DNA of 64,000 nucleotides from CAWAHD01 sp963781785 (GCA_963781785.1 CAWAHD010000005.1:124001-188000), one strand, 5' to 3'; positions 38,631-48,201 are shown, counted from the stretch's first letter. Notes: generated by a model not told the origin, from the letters alone. Numbers and translations are program-made.

Positions 38631-40010
38631 ATGCTGGGAAAGTTGGCGTTGCCAGCGATTCGCGAGCTGATCGAAGCCCGCGAAGACGACACGCTGCGTG
38701 AGGTTCTCAACCGCTGGCTGCCCGCCGACCTGGCCGAGCTGGTCGATGCTTTACCGAGCAGCGAACGAGTCCACGTTCTCCGGCTGACCGACTCGAAGCT
38801 TGCCGGCGAGACTTTCGCCTACCTGGACCTCGAAACCCAGAAAAGCGTGCTCGGCGGATTCAGCGAGGCTGAGTCGAAGCTCGTCCTGAACCAGATGGCC
38901 CCGGACGATCGGACCGCTCTCCTGGTCGGACTCCCTCCGGAGCATGCCGAACGATTGATCGGCCTGCTCGACCCCGAGCAGCAAACCGTCGCGCGCGCAT
39001 TGCTCGAATACCCCGAAGGCTCGATCGGCCGGCTGATGACGCCGGACTACCTGGTCGTGAAGCGCGACTGGACCATGCGGCGCGTGCTCGACCACATTCG
39101 AAAGCATGGTCGCGACAGCGAGACGCTGAACGTGATCTACGTGGTCGACGAGCGGAACAAGCTCGTCGATGATCTGCGGATCCGCGAGATCCTGCTCGCT
39201 CCCGAGCACGTCCGCGCCTCCGAGGTGATCGACGGCAAATGCACAAGTCTCTGCGCCGGCGACGACAGGAAGAAAGCGGTCGAAGTCTTCGGCAAGTACG
39301 ACCGGACCGTATTGCCCGTCGTCGACGATCACGGCCATCTGGCGGGAATCGTCACCCTCGACGACGTGCTCGATATCGCCGAGGAAGAAGCCACGCGTGA
39401 CCTCCAGAAGTTTGGCGGTCTCGAGGCGCTCGACGAGCCCTACATGAGTACTTCGCTGCCGGCGATGGTGCGAAAGCGCGCCACGTGCCTGGTGATCCTG
39501 TTCGTCGGCGAGATGCTCACGGCCACGGCCATGGGGATCTTCGAAGACGAGATCGCTCGCGCCGTCGTCCTGGCTCTGTTCGTCCCTTTGATCATCTCCA
39601 GCGGCGGTAACTCGGGCTCGCAGGCCGCCACGCTCATCATCCGCGCTCTCGCCCTGGGCGAAGTCAGGCTCGGAGATTGGTGGCGTGTCATGCGCCGCGA
39701 GATTGTCGCGGGACTTTGCCTGGGAACGATCCTCGGCCTGATCGGCTTCACCCGCATCGCGGCCTGGAACGCTGTCTCGAACCTTTACGGACCGCACTGG
39801 GTCCTGATCGGCGCGACCGTCGGCGTATCGCTCGTCGGCGTGGTCGTGTGGGGAACGCTCACTGGCTCCATGCTCCCTTTGCTGCTCAGCCGCATGGGTT
39901 TCGACCCCGCTACCTCGTCCGCCCCCGCCGTCGCCACTCTGGTTGACGTCATCGGACTGATCATCTACTTCACCGTCGCCATGGTGATCCTGCATGGCAC
40001 CGTTCTGTAA
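38631..40010 (+). CDS. mgtE: MgtE-family magnesium transporter
   Basis: A 459-residue protein starting at ATG 38631. The N-terminal superhelical domain (LADLAELVDALPSSERVHVL) is followed by two CBS domains, marked by SIGRLMTPDYLVV and PVVDDHGHLAGIVTLDDVLD. The five-helix membrane domain follows, with the pore signature FVPLIISSGGNSGSQAATLI. MgtE is a magnesium channel in the cytoplasmic membrane whose CBS region senses cytosolic magnesium. Length and domain order match the family. No M-box-like leader was recognised in the 240 bases upstream. Confidence 0.95.
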   Translation: MLGKLALPAIRELIEAREDDTLREVLNRWLPADLAELVDALPSSERVHVLRLTDSKLAGETFAYLDLETQKSVLGGFSEAESKLVLNQMAPDDRTALLVGLPPEHAERLIGLLDPEQQTVARALLEYPEGSIGRLMTPDYLVVKRDWTMRRVLDHIRKHGRDSETLNVIYVVDERNKLVDDLRIREILLAPEHVRASEVIDGKCTSLCAGDDRKKAVEVFGKYDRTVLPVVDDHGHLAGIVTLDDVLDIAEEEATRDLQKFGGLEALDEPYMSTSLPAMVRKRATCLVILFVGEMLTATAMGIFEDEIARAVVLALFVPLIISSGGNSGSQAATLIIRALALGEVRLGDWWRVMRREIVAGLCLGTILGLIGFTRIAAWNAVSNLYGPHWVLIGATVGVSLVGVVVWGTLTGSMLPLLLSRMGFDPATSSAPAVATLVDVIGLIIYFTVAMVILHGTVL

Positions 40011-40116
40011 GCCAACAAAAGCCTATGTTACATGGTTTTTCCTCACCGAAGTGATAACGAAAGGCTACAGAATCAATGTCTACTTGATGAAAATGCCGGG
40101 TTAAGCAGAAACTTTG

Positions 40117-40145
40117 TTGCTTTTGGTTAACTTGACGATTATAAC
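40117..40145 (+). promoter_or_regulatory. Candidate sigma-70 promoter
   Basis: TTGCTT (40117-40122) and TATAAC (40140-40145) are separated by 17 bases in an unusually AT-rich patch between mgtE and the zinc-ribbon gene. The spacing is ideal and the gene starts about 50 bases downstream. No transcription data are available. Confidence 0.4.
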
Positions 40146-40197
40146 GGGTTTACCTGCCAGGGATGCCTCGGTTTCTGGTTCAGGAGGGGACATTTCC

Positions 40198-40956
40198 ATG
40201 TTACTCCAGTGCCCCAAATGCGCACATCTCGGCAAGGTTCCCGACCACCTCGGCCAGATTGCGCAGACGGCTCGTTGTCGACGATGCAACGCAACCTTTC
40301 CGATGCATCCTCGAGCAGCGAACGGACGAACCATCGGCACGCGGCGGTCATATGATGCCGCTTTTTCCGCTCCCGCCGCCCTACCGCTGGCGCCAGCCCA
40401 CGTGGATGATTTCTTCTCGGGAACCGACGACGACGCGGATCGCGACGAGCGTGGCCCGTCGTCCGGTGACTCGCATTATGAGTTTTCGGCGATCCTCGAC
40501 GACGGCTCGGATGGCTCTGACGACGAGATGCCGGCGTTCGATCCACGCGCTGATCATCCTGCCGCAAACCGGCCGGATTTGCGCTTCGAGTCGGGGAGCA
40601 CCGAGATCCTGCTGCCCAACGCCTGGTATTACCAGTTCATCGATTCCTGGGGCCGATTCCAGTTCTTCACCGCCCTGGGCTTCGCGGCCGCGTCACTCTC
40701 GGTACTGGGATACTTGCTGGCCAGAGCGATCGTGAGTGGCGAGATCCTCAGCTCGTCAACCACGGCGCTGATCCTGGGCTGCGTCGGCACGATCGCGTTT
40801 CTGCTTCTCTCCCTGTCGGCGACCGCGCTCATCGTCCTTCTGGTCGATCTCGCCAAAAACGTTCGCCAGTTGATTCAGCAGACCGAACAAAGCTCCGCGA
40901 CGCCGGGCGACCGATCGGGCCGGAGCCGTCCCCGACTTTCCCAGCCCGTGGCATAG
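40198..40956 (+). CDS. Zinc-ribbon membrane protein of unknown function
   Basis: The ATG at 40198 follows a strong AGGAGGGGA site. The N-terminus has a four-Cys zinc ribbon (LLQCPKCAHLGKVP, then ARCRRCNATFP), as in the MJ0042-type finger common in planctomycetes. A 110-residue acidic, disordered linker follows. A motif WYYQFIDSWGRFQFFTALGF leads into two transmembrane helices (about residues 165-190 and 195-225). The tail is basic and Ser-rich. No catalytic motif is visible. It stands alone between mgtE and the sulfatase. Confidence 0.8.
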   Translation: MLLQCPKCAHLGKVPDHLGQIAQTARCRRCNATFPMHPRAANGRTIGTRRSYDAAFSAPAALPLAPAHVDDFFSGTDDDADRDERGPSSGDSHYEFSAILDDGSDGSDDEMPAFDPRADHPAANRPDLRFESGSTEILLPNAWYYQFIDSWGRFQFFTALGFAAASLSVLGYLLARAIVSGEILSSSTTALILGCVGTIAFLLLSLSATALIVLLVDLAKNVRQLIQQTEQSSATPGDRSGRSRPRLSQPVA

Positions 40957-41055
40957 GCCTGCCGGGCTCAGCCAGCGGCCGCTGACAGGACGACGCGGTC
41001 CAGGCGAGCAGCCAACGAATGACGTGCACAGGACTGCCCGTACGAGGAACTCGCA

Positions 41056-42449
41056 ATGGCTGGGCCCGTCGTGCTCATCTTGGCTCTCGCCCTGGGTCAG
41101 ATCGCGGGAGGCGATTCGAGCCGGAGCGAGGGTGGTCCCGGCCGTGCGCTGCCCAACGTGGTTATTTTCCTGGCCGATGACCTGGGCTGGGGAGATCTGG
41201 GATGCTTCGGAAATCCCACGATCAAAACGCCAAACCTCGACCGTTTCGCGCGGCAGGGCGTGCGACTGACCCAATGCTACGCAGCCTGCGGCGTGTGCTC
41301 GCCATCGCGATCCGCGATCCTGACCGGGCGCACTCCGTATCGCAACGGAGTGTGGCGCTGGATTCCGGAAGGGAGCGAGGTTCATCTGCGCACCAGTGAA
41401 ATCACACTTGCCGAGCTGCTGAAAACGCGCGGCTACGCGACCTGTCACGTCGGCAAGTGGCACTTGAACGGACACTTCAACTCGCCCAGGCACCCCCAGC
41501 CGAACGACCACGGCTTCGACTTCTGGCTGGCCACCCAGAATAACGCCGCCCCCAGCCACAAGGACCCGGACAACTTTGTCAAGAATGGACGGCCGGTCGG
41601 TGTGCTGCACGGGTTCTCGGGCCCGTTGATCGTGAGCGAGGCGATCAACTGGCTGCACCACCGCGACCCGACCAAGCCGTTTTATCTCAACGTCTGGACG
41701 CACGAGCCTCACTTGCCGATCGAGAGCGACCCGAGGTTCATGGAAGAATATCCGGCGGCGGCCGGCGTCGGTCTGCGCCAGCACCACGGCAATGTCACCC
41801 AGCTCGATGATTCGTTCGGAAAGCTGATGACCGCCCTTGACGATCTCAGCCTGGCGAAGGACACGATCGTCTTCTTCACGTCGGACAACGGCCCCGAGGG
41901 AACCGGCGAGCCGGACCGGTTGCACGCCGGCTCGCAACAGGACCGCAATCGTGGCTCGACGGGTGGGCTGCGCGGCGCAAACGCGATTGTTATGAAGGCG
42001 GCATCCGCGTGCCCGGCCTGGTGCGCTGGCCCGGCCACATCCGGGCCGACACGGCCAGCGACGTCCCGGTGATCGGCACCGACATCTTCACCACGGTCTG
42101 CGCAATCGCCGGCGTCCCCCTGCCGGCCGATCGGCCGATCGACGGCGCTGACATGAGGCCGGCCTTTGAGGGCAAGCCGGTCGCCCGGGCGCACCCGCTC
42201 TACTGGCGCACCCACATCGCCGCGCCCTCGTGCCGGGCGGCGCTGCGGATCGGAGATTGGAAGATCGTCGCCAACGACGACCTGACGGGCTTCGAGCTGT
42301 ATAACCTCGCCGCCGACCCGCGCGAGACAACCGACCTCACGGCCCGCGAGCCGGCGATGTTTGCCAGGATGAAGAAGGCGCTCGTGCAGATGGACGCCCA
42401 GGTCAAAGCCGAGGGACCGGACTGGTGGCAGAGGGAACCGGCCCCGTGA
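41056..42449 (+). CDS. Formylglycine-dependent sulfatase, one frame break
   Basis: The ATG at 41056 starts a signal peptide (GPVVLILALALGQIAGG). The sulfatase fold begins NVVIFLADDLGWGDLGCFG, giving the paired Asp metal ligands. The Cys to be converted to formylglycine sits in GVCSPSRSAILTGRTPYR, a perfect C-x-P-S-R. ATCHVGKWHL and FFTSDNGPEG are further active-site motifs. A break near 41985 shifts to the frame with GGIRVPGLVRWPGHI, which runs to ELYNLAADPRETTDL and a stop at 42449. It hydrolyses sulfate esters, probably of sulfated polysaccharides, outside the cytoplasm. Such enzymes are abundant in planctomycetes. Confidence 0.9.
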
Positions 42450-42523
42450 GACCGCGGACGTGCTGCGAATCGAGATGGAAGGCGATTCTAGGTGATGCTT
42501 TTTCGCAAGGCGGAGCACACAGA

Positions 42524-42670
42524 AATGGCGGAACATATCGCATTGACGACGTCGTGCCGAAAGTCGCCCAGCACGGTGGCGCGGTTGTCAAGCCGCCCTA
42601 CCCCGAAGGAGATTTGCGGGTAGCGATAGTCCGCGACCCCGCCGGCAACGTGATCGGCCCCTGCCAGCAA
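42524..42670 (+). pseudogene. Glyoxalase/VOC-family C-terminal remnant
   Basis: About 49 codons read IDDVVPKVAQHGGAVVKPPY, then PEGDLRVAIVRDPAGNVIG. This is the final beta-alpha-beta-beta unit of glyoxalase/bleomycin-resistance-like proteins, with the Asp-Pro-x-Gly-Asn motif. The N-terminal half is missing and no proper stop follows the conserved end. It is interpreted as a remnant between the sulfatase and the SnoaL-like gene. Confidence 0.5.
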
Positions 42671-43088
42671 GCGACGCCGGGGACACGAGGCAGGTCCGAC
42701 GGGCATGACGGGTACTCCGCGGCAGGTCGGCAGAACGAGGGCGAACGAGGGAGCCCGTCACCGTGGTCTCCGCAGTCGGCGATCTTGGGCATCTCACGTT
42801 GATTCATCATATCGATTCCGATCATGCCAGGTACGCGCTCTGTTCCCAGAATCAACAGCCGCGATTTTTGATTATCATGTCCTGATCGAAATCTGGTATG
42901 ATTGCTGGCGATGTTTGGCGGATCGTCCGCCGAGCCCGATCGTTCGACAGCAGACGACCGGCCCCGAACTCAAGATCGGACTGACCGCGTGCGGTCGCTC
43001 CGTACCGGCAGGGCGAGTGTGTCGTCCCGAAACAGAGCATTACGCCGAGCCATTGCCAGTTCTTGCCGCTCGGAACCGCGTAGACTTC

Positions 43089-43709
43089 ATGACCGCCAGA
43101 ACACGCAATCGCCTTCTTGCTGCGGCTCTCACGCCCATCTTGCTGGTCGCAGGCATGTTGACCGGCTGGCGTGCAAGTTGGCACCTCATTCTGAACCCGT
43201 CTGATGCCGGGCCGGCGGCCCCCCGGCTCGCACGCGGAGACGCGCCCGAAACCGTCCGCGCCGAAGTTCTTCGGGCACTGCGAGGCTTTCAGGACGCCTA
43301 CACCAGACGCGACGTCAACGATATCGCATCGTTCATGCAAGAGTTTTTTCCGCCCGGCAGCCATCATCTGATCGTGGGGACCGATGCGGGGGAATGGATC
43401 CACGGTTTCGATCAGATCGCGAAGTTTATCTGTAACGACTGGCAAAACTGGGGGGACGTGCGGCTCGACGTGCAGGCTTCCATGATCTCCGCGGCTGGCG
43501 ATGTTGCCTGGTTGGCCACTCGCGGGAGCGTGAAGACGCGCGGGTCCGCGCGACCGATCCGGTTCACAGCCACTCTCGTGCGGCACGATCGGCGGTGGGT
43601 ATTCCGGCAAGTTCAATTTCAGTGGGAAAACGACGACAAGGACAAAGACGTTCCGAGACTCCCTGAGTTCCTCGATCCCCGTAAATTGGCGCGGCTGCGC
43701 TGGCGTTGA
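43089..43709 (+). CDS. Membrane-anchored SnoaL/NTF2-like protein
   Basis: A 206-residue protein from ATG 43089 (MTARTRNRLLAAALTPILLV), with one N-terminal membrane helix. An NTF2-like cone domain follows: LRALRGFQDAYTRRDVNDIA, SHHLIVGTDAGEWIHGFDQI and a final strand pair FTATLVRHDRRWVFRQVQFQ. This looks like the SnoaL_3-type 'SnoaL-like' group of unknown function. The more upstream in-frame region overlaps VOC-remnant sequence and is not protein-like, so the internal ATG is chosen. No functional partner is evident. Confidence 0.7.
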   Translation: MTARTRNRLLAAALTPILLVAGMLTGWRASWHLILNPSDAGPAAPRLARGDAPETVRAEVLRALRGFQDAYTRRDVNDIASFMQEFFPPGSHHLIVGTDAGEWIHGFDQIAKFICNDWQNWGDVRLDVQASMISAAGDVAWLATRGSVKTRGSARPIRFTATLVRHDRRWVFRQVQFQWENDDKDKDVPRLPEFLDPRKLARLRWR

Positions 43710-43825
43710 GGCCGGTCCGGCGCCCGGACGGTGGTTGAATCCGGAGGCGGCTCGGTTTCCTGTCTCAGCGCCAGAGCGGTCTGTGCCGGCCCTGGTATTC
43801 GGGTGCACGTCAGCCCGCGCACCGA

Positions 43826-44425
43826 ATGAGCCGCGAGGAGCAACAGCCCAATATCGAAGTCATCCAGCCGGAGGCGATCGAGCAGGCGGACCGTCCGGAC
43901 GATCCAGCCGATCGTGTATATTCACAGGTGATGCTCGGCGAGCCATTCGCTGAGTTTGCACGTCGCCTGGCGTGCAGCGATTCCAAGAGGTGTTTCTGGA
44001 CTGCGGGGGCTCGAGATGTGGTAACCAACGTTTCTCCCCCGAAATCGCCAAGGCGCTCATCGCTCGTTGGGTTTGCAATCCGAGTCTGCGTCTGGCTGTT
44101 TCTGGTGACCTCTGCCATGTTCACTTACTTCGTTGGACCGCAGTTGGAGCAGTTCCTTCTCGACCGCCGCATCGAAGTGCCAGGAGGTGTCGTCCTGGCT
44201 TTTCGGGCAGCTCATCTTGTGAACGCGTGCTTCGTCCCCTTTGCAATCCTGGTCATGATTGACGGCGTTGGGTCGCTCGTCATGCCCAAGGGGCAAGTCG
44301 CTCAGAACACGCGTAGAACTTGGTCGAGACTGATGTGGGCCGTGCCCTTACTCCTCCTCGCCATCATCGTTGTCGGGGCGATGATCGGTGCCCTTCAGGT
44401 CCTGGTCAACCGCGCATCGAGATAA
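43826..44425 (+). CDS. Small membrane protein of unknown function
   Basis: A 199-residue protein with an acidic N-terminus and three transmembrane helices: about residues 80-100 (FAIRVCVWLFLVTSAMFTYF), 120-140 (GGVVLAFRAAHLVNACFVPF) and 170-192 (WAVPLLLLAIIVVGAMIGAL). No family is recognised and there are no catalytic motifs. The 43-52 residue region is not obviously protein-like, so a small frame error cannot be excluded. It precedes the convergent LRR gene. Confidence 0.55.
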   Translation: MSREEQQPNIEVIQPEAIEQADRPDDPADRVYSQVMLGEPFAEFARRLACSDSKRCFWTAGARDVVTNVSPPKSPRRSSLVGFAIRVCVWLFLVTSAMFTYFVGPQLEQFLLDRRIEVPGGVVLAFRAAHLVNACFVPFAILVMIDGVGSLVMPKGQVAQNTRRTWSRLMWAVPLLLLAIIVVGAMIGALQVLVNRASR

Positions 44426-44578
44426 CCGCGTCGGATCCCCGGCCAAGGGGTTGCGCAACATCAGTCCGCGGTCGATGCCGCACCGATGAGTTCAGCGCCA
44501 TCCCCCTGCCCCGCGGGCGCATCTTCCTTGCTGGGGAGTCACGATCACGCCCCCGGACGGCTCGTCGTGAGCACACAG

Positions 44579-45520
44579 TCAACGCTCAACCGTCAATCCC
44601 GGGAGCACTCGCTTCAACTCGGTTATTCCCGTTTCCGTCACGCGGGTGTTCTGGACGTCAAGGCGTGACAGATTTCTGAAACCCTTCAGTTGGACCAATC
44701 CGGCGTCAGTGACCTGGGTGTCGGAGAGGTCAAGGTACCGGAGTGCGGTCAGCCCGTTCAGATGCGCCAGCCCAAGATCGGAGACCTGAGTCTTCCTGAG
44801 GTCAATGTCGAAGAGGTTGGTCAGCCCGCTCAGATGTGCCAGCCCGGCGTCGGTGACCCGAGTGCCGATGAGCCTGAGGTTTTTGAGTTCGCTCAACCCG
44901 CTCAGATGTGCCAGCCCGGCGTCGGTGACCCGAGTACCGACGAGCCCGAGGTATTTGAGTTTGGTCAACCCCCTCAAGTGTGCGAGCCCGGCGTCGGTAA
45001 CCTGGGTGTCGGAGAGTTCGAGGAACCAGAGCTCGCTCAGCCCCTCCAAATGCGCCAGCCCCGCGTCGGTGACCCGAGCGCCGTAGAGCTCGAGGAATTT
45101 GAGTTTGGTCAACCCCGTCAGATGTGCCAGCCCGGCGTCGGTAACGGATTCACCAAACAAGAGCAGTTGCTGAAGTCGGGCGAGACGCCCGACGTGTGCC
45201 AGCACGCCGTCGGTTGGCGACGATGAGCCGTCCAGCTCAACCTGAGTGACGTGACCGAAATAATCAACTCCCACGAGCTCCACGAGCCACCTTGGCGCCC
45301 AGGGCTTCCCTCCCGGAATATCAAACCCGTCGCTCCACTCCCAGTCATAAGTGGCGACGCCTCTAGTGTCCTTGATCGCCGCCACCGCATCGCGCTGGAT
45401 CCGTGCGCTGCGGACGATCCAGCCCAGACCGAGCCCGATGACCAGCACAAGGACGATCAGCCCTCGCACGCTGAACCGCAGATAGCGACGCCAGGGATTT
45501 GAGACGGGGCCAACCGACAT
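44579..45520 (-). CDS. Leucine-rich-repeat membrane-anchored protein
   Basis: ATG 45520 starts a typical planctomycete N-terminus: one membrane helix RGLIVLVLVIGLGLGWIV, then RSARIQRDAVAAIKDTRGVA. After a linker come eight 24-residue leucine-rich repeats with the core VTDAGLAHLxGLxxLxxLxL. They form a curved ligand-binding solenoid facing outside the membrane or periplasm. At the DNA level the repeats are 72-bp units, several nearly identical, which implies recent expansion. Such proteins are numerous in this phylum and their partners are mostly unknown. Confidence 0.88.
   Translation of the reverse strand: MSVGPVSNPWRRYLRFSVRGLIVLVLVIGLGLGWIVRSARIQRDAVAAIKDTRGVATYDWEWSDGFDIPGGKPWAPRWLVELVGVDYFGHVTQVELDGSSSPTDGVLAHVGRLARLQQLLLFGESVTDAGLAHLTGLTKLKFLELYGARVTDAGLAHLEGLSELWFLELSDTQVTDAGLAHLRGLTKLKYLGLVGTRVTDAGLAHLSGLSELKNLRLIGTRVTDAGLAHLSGLTNLFDIDLRKTQVSDLGLAHLNGLTALRYLDLSDTQVTDAGLVQLKGFRNLSRLDVQNTRVTETGITELKRVLPGLTVER
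44660..45180 (-). repeat. 72-bp tandem repeats inside the LRR gene
   Basis: Seven to eight copies of a 72-bp unit encode the leucine-rich repeats. The copies at about 44830-44970 share long identical stretches such as cagatgtgccagcccggcgt. Confidence 0.8.
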
Positions 45521-45522
45521 GT

Positions 45523-45917
45523 TCACCACTCTCTGGGATTGGAGACCGCGTGGCAGCGATTCGCTTCCCCGACGCGGATCATACCAGGAATCCGCTCGGG
45601 AGCGCGAATCAACCGCCGAGGCATTCCTACTTTGAGCATGTCGTTCTGCGCAACCGTTACGATCTTGTTCTCGCCCTCGAGCAGAACGTTGCCGTTGCTG
45701 TCCTCGACCTTGAACATTCCGACCAGCGGCGTACGCTTCGGCGTATCCTCGGTGGCCGGGATGATCAAATCGGCGATCGGCTCTCGGAATGCCATCGCTC
45801 TCGCTGCCCCCACATCCCTTCGTCGGCCTGAGCGAAGCGTTCGGCCAGCGACATGATGTCGGGCATAGCAGCCGCTGGAATCGGTTTCGCCTGGCGTGCC
45901 AGGATCGTTGCTGCCAT
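45523..45917 (-). pseudogene. Unknown conserved protein, copy A of a dispersed family, frame-broken
   Basis: Two frames joined near 45810 give MAATILARQAKPIPAAAMPD, then IMSLAERFAQADEGMWG and AMAFREPIADLIIPATED, followed by LVGMFKVEDSNGNVLLEGEN. The 45745-45880 region is closely similar in DNA and protein to 52680-52830. The function is unknown. The stop at 45523 is two bases from the LRR gene start on the same strand. It lies downstream of the coupled pair at 46.1-46.9 kb and may be its third gene. Confidence 0.45.
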
Positions 45918-46063
45918 TAGTTGCTCCTCTGGCGACAGTTCGTCGAGCGGGCCCGGCTTGGCGTCCGCAGCGAGACCGGCCAGCCCCGCGACTGGCGTTT
46001 GCGCCCTTGCGGGGCTTTTTCTTCTCGGTCAGACTCTCGAGCTGCGACCACCACCGCTGCGTG

Positions 46064-46447
46064 TCAAGGATGCGCGACTGCACAATACTGCCATCCGCGT
46101 TCGAGCGCGGCAGCGAGAAGCCGCTTGGCCTTCGCTCTGATGTCACTCTTCGTTAGCCCGGGCCCAGTGAAATCGATGTGAGCGTGCTCGGGAAATATTT
46201 GCGGACTTGGGTACGCAGGTAGTGATTCGGCCGCACACTCCTGGACCGTGACAGCCAGCACGCCACCGGATTCGAGTCCGAGTCCTGTGTGGTGCTTCCA
46301 CGAGTCCTCTGCCGTAATCAGGTCCCCGTCGTACACGGACAGCTTGCCTTCGTCCTTCGGGGTCGGGCGGAATGCCTGAGACGTTACCCGGTCATTTTGT
46401 ATGAAGTGAGGATGGATCTGCCTGAGAAGCAGCGTCTCACCGGTCAC
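46064..46447 (-). CDS. Conserved protein of unknown function, second gene of a coupled pair
   Basis: A 127-residue protein whose GTG start at 46447 overlaps the preceding stop as GTGA, indicating translational coupling. It reads LLLRQIHPHFIQNDRVTSQA, then FRPTPKDEGKLSVYDGDLIT and later HAHIDFTGPGLTKSDIRAKAKRLL. I recognise this as a widely scattered bacterial family without a known role. A similar pattern, SQxFxPxxxDxxxLxVxxxxLT, appears in the gene at 57.3-57.9 kb, which also follows a partner resembling the one upstream here. Confidence 0.75.
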   Translation of the reverse strand: MTGETLLLRQIHPHFIQNDRVTSQAFRPTPKDEGKLSVYDGDLITAEDSWKHHTGLGLESGGVLAVTVQECAAESLPAYPSPQIFPEHAHIDFTGPGLTKSDIRAKAKRLLAAALERGWQYCAVAHP

Positions 46448-46872
46448 GGCTTGGCCCCGGCGATCGTCAGACGCGTGATGACCCAGGACCAATCTGCGTC
46501 GTCCGTAAGATTCAACTCCCGCTGCTCGACCTGGTTCGTATCGAGATCGAGCGAATGCCAGTCCCCTGACCTTGACTCGAAATCGACCTCTAGAGAGATT
46601 TCCCGAGGTTTAATTGACCACTCAAGCTGAATGCCGCCGTCCGGGACTGGGTAAGCGTACGGCCGCGGCAGTGAATGCGGATAGCGATCCTTGAGCACGC
46701 GGGCAAGCCAATCGAGTCCTTCATGGGATGGCGCCCGACCGGACCCGTCGAGCCATCCGTCTTTCAGTTTTTTTAGCTCCTCAAAGCGCAACGCAATGTC
46801 AAGCGCGTCAGGAAGCGACGATCGCGCGAATTGCGAGCCGGCGTCGCCTCGGGACGATGTGACTGTTGACAT
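46444..46872 (-). CDS. Conserved protein of unknown function, first gene of a coupled pair
   Basis: From ATG 46872 (MSTVTSSRGDAGSQFARSSL), 142 residues. The N-terminal half is helical (LRFEELKKLKDGWLDGSGRA, then EGLDWLARVLKDRY). The C-terminal half is beta-rich (YPVPDGGIQLEWSIKPREIS, then WHSLDLDTNQVEQREL). The pattern P-x-P, G-G-x-x-x-E-W, then E-x-x-x-E-x-x-F recurs in the 56.5-57.3 kb protein. No enzyme motif is seen. Its stop overlaps the start of the downstream gene. A toxin-antitoxin or immunity-like role is only a guess from the arrangement. Confidence 0.72.
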   Translation of the reverse strand: MSTVTSSRGDAGSQFARSSLPDALDIALRFEELKKLKDGWLDGSGRAPSHEGLDWLARVLKDRYPHSLPRPYAYPVPDGGIQLEWSIKPREISLEVDFESRSGDWHSLDLDTNQVEQRELNLTDDADWSWVITRLTIAGAKP

Positions 46873-47087
46873 GATTGGCACCACCCCTAAGCCGTTGGCT
46901 TACTCGCCGGCTCTTCCACGTTCGGAGGAGCCGCTACCTTGGCATCGAGTCCCGCTACTGAGCGCTAATTCTATCATAGTAAACGCCAAGAGTCGATCGA
47001 GGCATGACCCTAATCAAAGCTGCAAAGTTGCCGAGCTCGATCGGCTCGAACATCAGCAGATCGCACTCGAACGGAGGCCATTGTCCG

Positions 47088-47423
47088 ATGTCGTCCGCCG
47101 CGAAACCAATCCAAGGATCCGTTAACGCGTCGAGCACCGAGGAAACGTTCCGTAGCGCGGTCGCTGAATGGACGTGTGGGAAGGGACCAACATCAAGCTC
47201 AACGAAGCTCGTTGCCCATCCAGCTTTCCGTCGCATCGTTGCGATGGGAACAGAGGCTGTTCCTTACCTGCTTCAGGAATTGAAGAGGGAACCAAGCCTT
47301 CTTGTCGTCGCGCTTCGCGAAATCACGGCGGAAAACCCTGTCCCACGCGAGTCAAGTGGGAAAATCAGCGACGCTGCAAAAGCGTGGGTGGCATGGGAGG
47401 AAAAAAACGGCCTTCTGCGATGA
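47088..47423 (+). CDS. Conserved small protein of unknown function
   Basis: ATG 47088, preceded by CGGAGG at ten bases, gives 111 residues. The recognisable core is TFRSAVAEWTCGKG, then HPAFRRIVAMGTEAVPYLLQ and REITAENPVPRESSGKISDA, ending VAWEEKNGLLR. This family is common and scattered in bacteria and has no assigned function. It diverges from the coupled pair at 46 kb, across about 215 bases. Confidence 0.65.
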   Translation: MSSAAKPIQGSVNASSTEETFRSAVAEWTCGKGPTSSSTKLVAHPAFRRIVAMGTEAVPYLLQELKREPSLLVVALREITAENPVPRESSGKISDAAKAWVAWEEKNGLLR

Positions 47424-47722
47424 AGCATAAGAAGGCCTGCCGTCGCACGCAGCCAGACAACAGCAAAGCGGACGATGGACAAGTAAACTCGGAGACTGGG
47501 AGTGCATCGAGCATGATCTCGGCGCTTTGGTACTTATGGGCCTTTGCTGGTACGGCGTGGTACGCGCCCACAAAGCGCCAGATTGCCATATCTCTCCCTG
47601 ACGTCACCGGATGACACACCGGAATCTCTCCCTGTCGTCGAGCGTTTCCATCTACCCGCCGGCCGATTGGATCGTACGAAACAAAAGCCGCCACGATGCC
47701 CCAGGAAGGCCTTCCCGTAGCG

Positions 47723-47745
47723 AACGGACAAAAAACAACGCTAAG
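47723..47745 (+). repeat. Left arm of a 23-bp exact inverted repeat
   Basis: The sequence starts aacggacaaaaaacaac and is the exact reverse complement of 48380-48402. The match extends outward imperfectly for about seven more bases. The two arms bracket a single gene of about 450 bp. Confidence 0.85.
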
Positions 47746-47751
47746 CGAAGC

Positions 47752-48201
47752 TCACCATCGCTCGGAGTTCAAGTAGAGTTCGCAAGCCCAAGGCGAGAGG
47801 GTGGCAACCAACCGGAAATCATAAGAGTGTTCGACCGCCTCAAAGAAGTCGTCGAGGCTGGCGAAGTCGGAAACTCGCAAGATGACCGGAACCTTCTTGA
47901 GCGTGAAACGTCGGGGCATGTCGCACTCGAACGCGAGAGCCAAGAAATCCCTGACACGCCCGCCTTTGCCCTCTGGCCAGAAGGCCCGTCTGAACGCGAG
48001 GCCGAACTTGTAGCGGGGAGGGAGACCTTCCCGTCCAGCTCTGAATGAGATGCGGTCATCGTTTAGGGAGAGTGGTTCGCGTGCGAAGGTCTTGAAGACC
48101 TCCCAAGCCAACATCGGGTCCGGGTTGTCGAAGGAGAACTCGGCCTCGGTCAGCATTCGCTTCAATCCATCGAGCAGAACCTGGCCCACGTCGGTTCTCA
48201 T
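47752..48201 (-). CDS. Hypothetical protein enclosed by inverted repeats
   Basis: ATG 48201 gives 149 residues; GTG 48222 is an alternative. The text is MRTDVGQVLLDGLKRMLTEA, then EVFKTFAREPLSLNDDRISF and later SDFASLDDFFEAVEHSYDFR. I do not recognise a family. The composition looks like a real soluble, mixed alpha/beta protein. No transposase motif (DDE, HUH, Ser/Tyr recombinase) is visible, although the gene sits exactly between the 23-bp inverted repeats. Confidence 0.5.
   Translation of the reverse strand: MRTDVGQVLLDGLKRMLTEAEFSFDNPDPMLAWEVFKTFAREPLSLNDDRISFRAGREGLPPRYKFGLAFRRAFWPEGKGGRVRDFLALAFECDMPRRFTLKKVPVILRVSDFASLDDFFEAVEHSYDFRLVATLSPWACELYLNSERW

Noticed and set aside
46955..47236. 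Minus-strand frame of 93 codons (DPWIGFAADDIGQWPPFECD) opposite the gene at 47088
   Set aside because: It looks protein-like in its C-terminal half but overlaps a recognised family on the other strand by about 150 bases and has no ribosome-binding site; it could be a fragment.
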